Position numbers and translations under genes: made by a program
Shown here: piece after piece, positions 1 to 6,478 of the stretch
How positions within the stretch are numbered: position 1 is the stretch's first letter
How the letters are laid out: the number at the start of each line of letters is the position of its first letter
Notes under the pieces: generated by a model
Seen by the model: the letters and a program-made list of their open reading frames with translations, nothing else
Databases searched by the model: none
Told to the model about the DNA's origin: nothing
Assembly (NCBI GenBank): GCA_004298915.1
Contig: SCTE01000520.1
Location: forward strand, 1 to 8,615
Length of the DNA: 8,615 nucleotides
Source of the DNA: Chloroflexota bacterium
GTDB lineage: Bacteria; Chloroflexota; Limnocylindria; Limnocylindrales; CSP1-4
Direction of reading: 5' to 3'

Positions 1-2739
1 GATCGCGGTCGGGGTGACGAGGAGCACGGGTCCGGCCTGCATGCCCGCGGCCGGGGCACCGGCGAGGGCATCGGCAAAGCCGGTTCCGGAGGCGAGGTAG
101 ACGACCGGGACCCCGGGGCCGTACGTCGCCGCGCTCACGGCGGCGGCGGTGGCATAGCGGTCCTTGCCGCCGAGCCGGATGACGGGCAGGTGATCGACCG
201 TCACCCCGAACCGGGCGAGCTGTTCGGTCGAGATCGGCTTGGCCGACGGCGCGGTCGAAGTCACGGAGCCCTGGGTACCGACCAGCTGGAGGACGTACGT
301 GCCGTCCGCGACGATCGATCCACCGACCCGGGCGTCCCAGTCGAAGGTATGGGGCCCCGAGCCGGTCGCCGTCAGGCTTCGCGACCCGAGGAGGGTTCCG
401 TCCGCCCGCCAGACGTTGAGCGCGAGGCTGTCGAGCGCCGCGTTCGCCGTCCATGCGAGCCGGACGGTCTCGGTGATCCCGTCGCCGTTCGGCGTCACGA
501 GGCGGGTTCCACCGCTGCCGACCGCGTAGTCCGCCAGCGTCGCCGCGACACCGGTCGCGTTGATCGGCCGTCGCGGGGCGATGTACGTGGTCGAGGCAGA
601 ACCGGATGCGACCCACACGCCGGTCTCGACGGTGTCCACGGGCGACCACTGGCGCACCGGCGCCGTCACCTCGTACCAGGTGTACCCGTCGGCTGCCACC
701 GGACCGCCCGTGATCGCCACCGCATCGTAGGTGTTGACCGTGCCGACGATGGTCGCCGAGGTTCCGGCGCCGGCCCGGAGCTTGAGGCCATCGAGGAGGA
801 CCGTTCCGAAGCCGCCGACGGTCAATGACGGCTCGGTTGCTGTCGATGCCACGGTCCAGGCCGACTGGTTGCCGTGACTGTCACGGCCCCGCGCCCGGAA
901 CGCATAGGCGTGCCCATCCAGGCCGAGGAAGATCGAGCTCGTCGCCGAGGTGGCCATCCGCCAGTCGGTCCAGGGGCCGCCGTCGCTCGCCACCTGGACG
1001 TCGTACGTGCCCATCGAGCTCTCGTCGCTGCCCAGCCAGCGCACTTCGAATCCGGCGTCTCGCTGGGTGATCGACAGGGCGACGATGCCGACGAGCGGGG
1101 CAGTCGTGTCGTGGAGGAACTTGTCGGCGAGGGCCTTGTAGAGCTCGGGCCGCGTACCGTCGTAGCCGAGGGCCCAGATCCCGGCGCCGCGAAGGCCGGT
1201 CCGGTTGATCAGGTCATAGCGCAGCTTGAGCGATGCGGCATCGTCGTAGTAGAGCTGGCGCCATGCCGTGACGCAACCGTAGGTCGTCGTGCAGGTCTGC
1301 TTCTGGTAGGCCGTCCATGGCGCCTGCTCGACCGCGTCGTAGCGGCGGCCGTACTGGGCGGCGAGATCGGCAGCCGCGCCATAGACCGCCGTCACGGAGG
1401 TCCCGTACTGCGTGCCCGAGATGTTGGCCGCATGGAGCTGGTCCGACGCCGTGGACCACGCCCGCCCGTAGTAGGGCACGCCCAGGATGAGCTTGGATGG
1501 CGAGACGCGCGCGGCGTACGCGGAGATCGTGTCGGTGAGGTCGTAGACCGGGCCGCTGAGCGGGCTGATCGACCCGGCCTGGCCGGCTGACGATCCCCGG
1601 TAGTCGTAGCCCATGATGAAGATCGCGTCGGCACCGCCCGGGGCCGTGGCGGCCTCGAGCGGGTAGTTACCGATGTAGCCGGTCGTGTCGAACGTCAGCT
1701 GGTAGCCGGGCGCGATCGCGTCGAGCTCGCTGCGGACGCTGCGGACCAGGGCGGTGAATTCGTCGGCGTAGCCGGACACGATCGGCTCGAAGTCGAGGTT
1801 GACCCCGTCGGCACCGCGCTCGGCGACGGCTGCGGCAACCTGTTTCGCGAGGTTGGAGCGGGCCGTTGCATTCCCGAGGAGGGTGGACTGCGTCGTCTGC
1901 TGACCCGTCGTCCAGGCGAAGCACGAGATCGTGAGGACCACGCGGGTCCCGCGCTGGTGGGCAGCATTGATGACCGTGGTCATCTTGGAGCTGGTCCAGC
2001 CACCCCAGCCGGTCGTCACGCTTCCGTCCGCGTTCTTCTTCAACAGGTTGCCGCCAGCATCGGCACCGACACTGAAGTAGGCGACCGTCGACAGGACCGT
2101 CCAGTCGAACGTCGTCGACGTGTCGGCGACCTCCCAGTACGGCAGGAATCCGAAGACCTCACGCCGGAGGCCGTTGCCGCTGACCACGGCGGCCGGCGCA
2201 GGCGCTGACACCGCGTCAGGCTGGGGTACGGTGGCGCCGATCGTCTGCCCGGCGAGGATCGGACCGATCGCCCCGTCGGCGGGGACCGTGGGCGGTGCGG
2301 GGTCACCGCTGGATGCCTTCCAGCGAGGTGCGGGTTGCCCGGCCCACGTCGCGCCCTGGGCGACGGCACGAAGGGCCGAGCCGCTCACGCGGCCCGCGGG
2401 CAGGGCCCGCGACGTCCCGCCGCCGACGCTCCAGGTATCGCCCGATCGAGGCGTGAACCCGACGGTCACGCGCTCGCCGGGCGGGAAGTCGATCACGTCA
2501 TTCGCATGAGCGATCGCATCGAGGTACTGGATCGTCGGGTCGGGCTCACCGGGCACGGACGCTGGCGCTCCTTCGACGGGAGACCCTCGGTCCGTTGGCG
2601 CGGTCGTGACCTCACCCCGGACGCGCGCGGCTTGCGCGACGGTAACCGAGGGAAACGCCGATGGCGTCGCAATCAGGGCGGCGGCCAGCAGTCGGAGGGC
2701 GAATCGGGCGGAGCGGCGACCGGGCGTCGTCAAGGACAT
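1..2739 (-). CDS. Secreted GH18 (YaaH-like) glycosidase with FN3, Ig-like and CWB2 wall-binding domains, C-terminus cut by window edge
   Basis: One open frame of 913 codons runs from ATG at 2739 off the left edge with no stop. Residues 1-37 are a signal peptide (RRSAR, then a hydrophobic stretch, ending near AQA). Residues 38-192 are an unassigned, Pro/Ala-rich segment. A glycoside hydrolase family 18 barrel covers about 193-535: it opens with VFGFLPYWE and carries the catalytic motif DGVNLDFE at 311-318 with E318 as the predicted acid, and ends near GIWALGYDG (W522). The Asn at 314 replaces the usual Asp; from memory, YaaH-like spore-type GH18 proteins also show this. A fibronectin-III-like domain (about 548-631), an SH3-like stretch (about 640-715), an Ig-like domain with PNGDG (about 745-830) and the start of a CWB2 repeat (854 onward, RLGGKDRYATAAAVSAATYG) follow. 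Predicted role: hydrolysis of a beta-linked amino-sugar polymer, peptidoglycan or chitin-like, at the cell surface. Substrate is inferred only. The gene begins 192 nt after the caspase-like CWB2 gene. TTG at 2733 is an alternative start. Confidence 0.88.
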   Translation of the reverse strand, partial: MSLTTPGRRSARFALRLLAAALIATPSAFPSVTVAQAARVRGEVTTAPTDRGSPVEGAPASVPGEPDPTIQYLDAIAHANDVIDFPPGERVTVGFTPRSGDTWSVGGGTSRALPAGRVSGSALRAVAQGATWAGQPAPRWKASSGDPAPPTVPADGAIGPILAGQTIGATVPQPDAVSAPAPAAVVSGNGLRREVFGFLPYWEVADTSTTFDWTVLSTVAYFSVGADAGGNLLKKNADGSVTTGWGGWTSSKMTTVINAAHQRGTRVVLTISCFAWTTGQQTTQSTLLGNATARSNLAKQVAAAVAERGADGVNLDFEPIVSGYADEFTALVRSVRSELDAIAPGYQLTFDTTGYIGNYPLEAATAPGGADAIFIMGYDYRGSSAGQAGSISPLSGPVYDLTDTISAYAARVSPSKLILGVPYYGRAWSTASDQLHAANISGTQYGTSVTAVYGAAADLAAQYGRRYDAVEQAPWTAYQKQTCTTTYGCVTAWRQLYYDDAASLKLRYDLINRTGLRGAGIWALGYDGTRPELYKALADKFLHDTTAPLVGIVALSITQRDAGFEVRWLGSDESSMGTYDVQVASDGGPWTDWRMATSATSSIFLGLDGHAYAFRARGRDSHGNQSAWTVASTATEPSLTVGGFGTVLLDGLKLRAGAGTSATIVGTVNTYDAVAITGGPVAADGYTWYEVTAPVRQWSPVDTVETGVWVASGSASTTYIAPRRPINATGVAATLADYAVGSGGTRLVTPNGDGITETVRLAWTANAALDSLALNVWRADGTLLGSRSLTATGSGPHTFDWDARVGGSIVADGTYVLQLVGTQGSVTSTAPSAKPISTEQLARFGVTVDHLPVIRLGGKDRYATAAAVSAATYGPGVPVVYLASGTGFADALAGAPAAGMQAGPVLLVTPTAI

Positions 2740-2743
2740 CCTC
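2740..2743 (-). promoter_or_regulatory. Possible ribosome binding site for the GH18 gene, position favours TTG at 2733
   Basis: GAGG lies directly against the ATG at 2739, which is too close for normal Shine-Dalgarno use. It is 6 nt from the in-frame TTG at 2733, a normal spacing. The TTG start would remove only two residues and keep the signal peptide intact. The next gene upstream also starts at TTG. I kept ATG as the annotated start, but the choice is open. Confidence 0.35.
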
Positions 2744-2803
2744 GTAAACAGTGGCGCGAGGTGCTGCGCCGGCGGGCCGACAGGAGCTGGCCCGCGGACG
2801 AGG

Positions 2804-2832
2804 AACGTAGGGTCGGATTGCCCCGACTCCAA
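2804..2832 (-). promoter_or_regulatory. Weak sigma70-type promoter candidate for the GH18 gene
   Basis: On the minus strand TTGGAG (2827-2832) is followed after 17 nt by TACGTT (2804-2809). This fits the loose TTG...-N17-TAnnnT pattern of GC-rich bacteria, with about 58 nt of leader before the start codon. Only three of six bases match consensus in each box, so chance is a real explanation. Confidence 0.25.
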
Positions 2833-2906
2833 GCCTGACGATGGTCATGCCCGGGGTGGTACCGAGCCGTCCGGTGCGGTTCCGTGCAGTTCGCCTGCGG
2901 CCCGGT

Positions 2907-2921
2907 CCGCTGCCTCAGCGG
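2907..2921 (-). terminator. Short hairpin just after the caspase-like CWB2 gene
   Basis: Perfect 6-bp inverted repeat CCGCTG/CAGCGG with a 3-nt loop, beginning 11 nt past the TGA at 2932-2934. A second small inverted repeat (CTCGG/CCGAG, 2927-2940) spans the stop codon itself. No T-tract follows, so this is at best a weak or Rho-assisted terminator. Confidence 0.3.
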
Positions 2922-2931
2922 CGCGGCTCGG

Positions 2932-5238
2932 TCAGCCGAGGTACTGCTGGACCAGGATCCGGACTGCCTCCGACACGACGCCCATCGAACCGAGGATGAC
3001 GACGCGGCCCGGGTTGAGTCGCTGCAGCTCGGCGGCCGTTGCCGACGGAATGCTGTCCCTGGTCACGAGCAGGATGGGTGCGCCCTGCGAGCCCGCGGCC
3101 GCCGCCCCTGCCAGGGCATCCGGGAAATTGGCACCGGTTGCGAGGTAGACGACCGAAACGCCGGGTGCATAGGTCGCCGCGCTGATCGCGGCGGCCGTCG
3201 CGTAGCGATTGACGCCGGCGAGACGGGTGACCGATCCGCTGGTGAATGCGCCGAGGCTCGCCGCCACGCCGTCACTCACGACGCCGCTCGCGCCGAGGAC
3301 CACGATGCGGCCCGGGGCAAGCCGGGTCAGTTCGTCGGCGGTCGCTGTCGGGATCGTGTTCTGCCCGACCAGGAGGATCGGCGCGCCCGTCGATCCGGCC
3401 GCGGCCGCGCCGGCAAGCGCGTCGGGGAAGTTGAGCCCCGTCGCGATGTAGGCGACCGAGACGCCAGGGGCGTACGTCGCCGCGCTGATGGCGGCGGCCG
3501 TGGCATAGCGGTCAACGCCGGCCAGGCGGGTCACCCCGCCGCTGGTGTAGGCCGCGGCCGCGGTGCTGACCGCCGCCGAGACCGCGCCCGTCGATCCCAG
3601 CACGATGATCCGGCCGGGCTTCAGGCGATTGAGCTCGTTCTTCGTCGCGGCGGGGATCGCATCCCGGGTCACGAGGAGGATCGGAGCGTGCTGGGAGCCG
3701 GCCGCCGCCGCGCCCGCGAGCGCATCCGGGAAGTTCAACCCCGTCGCCAGGTAGGCGATCGGGACGTTCGGGTCGTAGTTCGCCGCGCTGATGGCGGCCG
3801 CCGTGGCGTAACGATCAACGCCCGCCAGCCGCGCCGGCGCGGTCGTGTCGACGACGAACGGGACGTCGGTCACCAGCTGCGGGTTGCCCCACGGGTCGGA
3901 GGCCCGGACGCGGAGCGCGTAGGCGCCATCGGGGACGGTCGTCGAACCGACCTTGAGGTCCCAGGCCAGGGTCGCGGTCTCGCCGGAGCCCGCCGCCTCC
4001 CAGCGCTTGGTCCCAGAGCCGTCGCGGAACTCGACGGTCCAGGTCACCGATTCCGAGAAGCGCAAGCCGACGTTGAGGGCGTCCGCGACGCCATCGCCGT
4101 TCGGGGAGAGCGTCCGGGGGCCATCGGCGCCCCACAGCTTCGGACCAGCCGAATCCTCGGGCACCAGCGAGGCGGGCGTGGTCCAGCCCGACCCGCTCCC
4201 GGTGAGGGCCTGGACGTAGGCGGCCGAATTCGGATCGCTGGCGGTGTCGTTGACACGCACGGCCCGGCCCGGATCGAGCGAGCCGGTCGGGCTGCTCAGG
4301 TCGGCGCTGGCGTACAGCGTCGCGCCGGACGCTCCGGATGTCGCGGCTCCCGGGTTCGTCAAGCTGTCCGGGGCGGAGTCGGTCCGCACGTACGGCACCG
4401 CGGTGACATCGTCCGTGCTGATGTCCGGGTTGCCGATCAGGGAGCGGTAGTACCCGCCGGAAGTCGAGTCCGGATCCATGAAGGCTGAGTACGCCGGGCT
4501 GCGGGTCGACTGGAACGAGAACTCGTTGCCGTGATAGTTGGACTGATTGCGCCAGACGTCGAGGACGGTCTGGTGGGTGGTGAACAGGTCACGGATCATG
4601 CCGTTGATGCTGCCGTGGCCCTCGGCGATGACGGCCCGCGCCCCGGCCTTGATGAACCCCTGTCCGTAGTTGTCCACCCGCTGCATCGCGACGCTGAGGG
4701 TCGGGTCGGCATCTCCGGGCTCCGAGTTGCCCGATGCGTAGCACAGGTGGTTGAGGAGGACCACCGCGTTGGGTGCCAGCCGGATCTCGTTCGCCAGGCT
4801 CGGCTCGCCGTAGTACTTGACGTTGTTGTCGCCGTTGCCCGAGGTCGCGTTCAGGCCAAGCCCGTCCTTGGTCGTGTAGGCAGCGTCATACGTGTACGGG
4901 CTGGGCCAGCCGTTGCCGTGGCCGAGATAGACGACGACGCTCGCGCCCTGGAGGGCAGGCTTCACCGCAGCCCAGGTCGCATAGGGGCTGTAGATCTTGA
5001 CCACATTCGACGACCACTTGATCGCCTCGGCGTAGGCCGAGTCGGCGATGCTCCGGTAGTTCGATGTCGCCGAGTGGGTCGCGCCCACGATGATCACGAC
5101 CTTGGCCGTCGACTTCGTCGTGGCGTTGACATCGGCCGCTCCGGCGGCGCTCGGGTTCGATGTGGCGGCGGCGACCGGAGTTGCCGCGAGCAGGCCGAAG
5201 ACAAGCGCGAACGCGAGGAGACGGGCCAGGTTTCGCAA
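2932..5238 (-). CDS. Secreted caspase/gingipain-like (clan CD) cysteine peptidase candidate with three CWB2 wall-binding repeats
   Basis: 768 codons, TTG start, TGA stop. Residues 1-25 form a signal peptide (MRNLAR, hydrophobic core, cleavage near VAAA). The domain at about 46-275 looks like the caspase-haemoglobinase fold: a hydrophobic strand ending in YLGHGNG (H107), then VVLLNHLCYASG (C166), then GFIKAGARAVIAEGHGS. The order His-Gly then Cys, each capping a hydrophobic strand, is the clan CD pattern known from gingipain (C25) and caspases. H107/C166 as the dyad is inference. An SH3-like stretch follows (about 303-360), then an Ig-like, FlgD-type domain with SPNGDG (about 370-465), then three CWB2 repeats of 101, 101 and 98 residues (469-768), the usual number for anchoring to secondary wall polymers in CWB2 proteins. 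Predicted location: outer cell wall. The gene lies 240 nt after mreC and 192 nt before the GH18 gene. A non-catalytic adhesin with a degenerate peptidase fold is the main alternative. Confidence 0.85.
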   Translation of the reverse strand: MRNLARLLAFALVFGLLAATPVAAATSNPSAAGAADVNATTKSTAKVVIIVGATHSATSNYRSIADSAYAEAIKWSSNVVKIYSPYATWAAVKPALQGASVVVYLGHGNGWPSPYTYDAAYTTKDGLGLNATSGNGDNNVKYYGEPSLANEIRLAPNAVVLLNHLCYASGNSEPGDADPTLSVAMQRVDNYGQGFIKAGARAVIAEGHGSINGMIRDLFTTHQTVLDVWRNQSNYHGNEFSFQSTRSPAYSAFMDPDSTSGGYYRSLIGNPDISTDDVTAVPYVRTDSAPDSLTNPGAATSGASGATLYASADLSSPTGSLDPGRAVRVNDTASDPNSAAYVQALTGSGSGWTTPASLVPEDSAGPKLWGADGPRTLSPNGDGVADALNVGLRFSESVTWTVEFRDGSGTKRWEAAGSGETATLAWDLKVGSTTVPDGAYALRVRASDPWGNPQLVTDVPFVVDTTAPARLAGVDRYATAAAISAANYDPNVPIAYLATGLNFPDALAGAAAAGSQHAPILLVTRDAIPAATKNELNRLKPGRIIVLGSTGAVSAAVSTAAAAYTSGGVTRLAGVDRYATAAAISAATYAPGVSVAYIATGLNFPDALAGAAAAGSTGAPILLVGQNTIPTATADELTRLAPGRIVVLGASGVVSDGVAASLGAFTSGSVTRLAGVNRYATAAAISAATYAPGVSVVYLATGANFPDALAGAAAAGSQGAPILLVTRDSIPSATAAELQRLNPGRVVILGSMGVVSEAVRILVQQYLG
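2935..3834 (-). repeat. Three tandem CWB2 repeat units of 303, 303 and 294 bp
   Basis: In-frame tandem repeat encoding residues 469-768 of the caspase-like protein. Units are 3532-3834, 3229-3531 and 2935-3228. Each begins with (A/T)RLAGV(D/N)RYATAAAIS, contains NFPDALAGAAAAGS in the middle, and has PGR(I/V)(I/V)(V/I)LG near its end. Units 2 and 3 share SAATYAPGVSV and are closer to each other than to unit 1 in that stretch, while units 1 and 3 share LLVTRD. That mosaic pattern points to repeat exchange within the gene. Confidence 0.9.
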
Positions 5239-5245
5239 CAGAACA

Positions 5246-5249
5246 CTCC
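5246..5249 (-). promoter_or_regulatory. Ribosome binding site that decides the TTG start at 5238
   Basis: GGAG sits 7 nt upstream of TTG. In the same frame the nearest upstream stop is TGA at 5287-5289, and no ATG or GTG lies between it and the TTG. The signal peptide starts at this TTG. Together these support TTG as the true start. Confidence 0.7.
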
Positions 5250-5428
5250 GATCGAGGCCCGCGTCGGGCCGGGGTTGATCTCGTGTTCACAGCCTCGGGC
5301 TGCGCGAGTGCCGGCTCAATGCCGCATGGGTACCGGTCGGCATGGGCTCATCGGGGCGCCTTCTGGTGCGGTCCGCTGGAGCAGTGGCCCGTGTTGTCCC
5401 GAGGTGGGTGGTCAACGATGTGGTGCAT

Positions 5429-5463
5429 CGGGTCGACGATCGTCGGTCCGACCCGGCCGGACC
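5429..5463 (-). terminator. Overlapping inverted repeats after mreC, possible terminator of the mreBC unit
   Basis: Starting 15 nt past the mreC TGA, a 6-bp stem GGTCCG/CGGACC (5445-5450 with 5458-5463, 7-nt loop) overlaps a 7-bp stem CGGGTCG/CGACCCG (5429-5435 with 5449-5455, 13-nt loop). The two share bases 5449-5450 and interleave, so they cannot both form fully. A perfect 12-bp palindrome, CGACGATCGTCG, lies at 5434-5445. There is no T-tract. A terminator is the simplest reading, an operator the alternative. Confidence 0.4.
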
Positions 5464-5478
5464 CCCGTCCCTCGCCCG

Positions 5479-6432
5479 TCAGCGGCTCGGCGTCGGGCTG
5501 GCTCCGATGCACGGCTGTTCGCCGCCTGGGATCGTCCCGTCCTGGTTCGGCTGGCAGTCCGTCGGCTGCTCGTCCGGCTCGAGCAGGCCGCCCCGATAGT
5601 CGAGGATGACGAGGACGAACTCCAGGCGATCGAGCATGACCGCCGGTTCGATGAAGGCCGTCTGGACGACCTCGTTGGCGTCCCGACGGACATCGATGAC
5701 CCGCCCGATCACGAGGCCCTTGGGATACGGGGATCGAATGCCTCCACCGAGCTCGATGCCCGCCGTCACGACCTCCTCGCCCAGGCCGACCACGGCGGCC
5801 GCATCGATGTTCCGCATGGTCAGGCTGTTGGGCAGCTGGCCGACGACCTCGCCGGTCGTGGCGCTGGTGAGCAGCTGGCCGATGACCGTCGAGGCCGAAT
5901 CACTGATCAGCTGGACGATCGACGATGTCTGGCGGACATCGACGACGCGCCCGACCAGGGCTCCGCCGGCACCGATCACGACGTTGCCGATGGCCACGCC
6001 GTCGGCCGCACCCCGGTCAAGCGTGATCCGTTGCTGGACCTCGATCGACTCACGGGCGATGACCGCGGCCGCAATCGTTCGGTACTCGAAGCCGTTGCGA
6101 AGCTGGAGCAGGCCCGTGAGCAGGTCGTTCTGGCGCCGTGTCTCGAGCGCCTGGAGGGCCTGCTGCTGGATCCGGTCGTTCTCGGCGCGGAGCGCCTCGT
6201 TTTCGGTCCGAAGCGCATCGATCTCGGCGATCGCGTCGGCAATCGAGCTCACGTCGTGGCCGATGCGATCGAGCGTGCTCTGCACGGGGCGGAACGCGAA
6301 GCCCAGGCCGCGCTGCAGGTCGATGACGAGCGGGTTGGCCGACGCGGCCATCATCACCAGGCTCAGGCCGAGGAAGGCGAGGTAGGTGACGGCGCGCCGG
6401 CGGGCGGGTCGGTTGGCGAAGATCGCGCTCAT
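5479..6432 (-). CDS. mreC: Rod shape-determining protein MreC
   Basis: 317 codons, ATG start with GGGG 7 nt upstream, TGA stop. MreC is a bitopic membrane protein that links the cytoplasmic MreB filament to the peptidoglycan synthases of the elongasome. Visible order: basic N-terminus (RPARRR), one membrane segment at about 14-32, a charged heptad-like coiled coil at about 62-105 (ALRTENEALRAEND), then the two-barrel extracytoplasmic domain at about 118-278. That domain has the family-typical stretches DRGAADGVAIGN..GALVGRVVDV (139-166) and SPYPKGLVIGRV (234-245). The tail (283-317) is Pro/Gly-rich with two cysteines, C293 and C308, and is not part of the conserved core. The length is within the usual MreC range. 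It lies 46 nt after mreB and is presumably co-transcribed with it. The usual mreD does not follow. Confidence 0.95.
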   Translation of the reverse strand: MSAIFANRPARRRAVTYLAFLGLSLVMMAASANPLVIDLQRGLGFAFRPVQSTLDRIGHDVSSIADAIAEIDALRTENEALRAENDRIQQQALQALETRRQNDLLTGLLQLRNGFEYRTIAAAVIARESIEVQQRITLDRGAADGVAIGNVVIGAGGALVGRVVDVRQTSSIVQLISDSASTVIGQLLTSATTGEVVGQLPNSLTMRNIDAAAVVGLGEEVVTAGIELGGGIRSPYPKGLVIGRVIDVRRDANEVVQTAFIEPAVMLDRLEFVLVILDYRGGLLEPDEQPTDCQPNQDGTIPGGEQPCIGASPTPSR

Positions 6433-6478
6433 CCTGGATCCCCGTTCTGGTGGATGGCGCCGCTCGGCGACATCGAGG

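Larger units (their letters stand above)
5239..5478. other. Intergenic region between mreC and the caspase-like gene
   Basis: 240 bases with no credible gene on either strand. It holds overlapping inverted repeats at its mreC-proximal end (5429-5463), a 7-bp direct repeat GCATGGG (5324-5330 and 5340-5346) and the ribosome binding site of the next gene. I could not identify a convincing -10/-35 pair for the downstream gene. Confidence 0.6.

Noticed and set aside
2884..4488. Long plus-strand open frame of 534 codons opposite the caspase-like gene
   Set aside because: Its product is Arg/Gly/Asp-rich without domains or hydrophobic structure, as expected for the complement of GC-rich codons. The minus strand has a signal peptide, motifs and repeats in the same place.
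5324..5346. Direct repeat GCATGGG twice, 16 bp apart, upstream of the caspase-like gene
   Set aside because: Seven bases is short for this composition, and no promoter could be placed next to it, so an operator cannot be supported.
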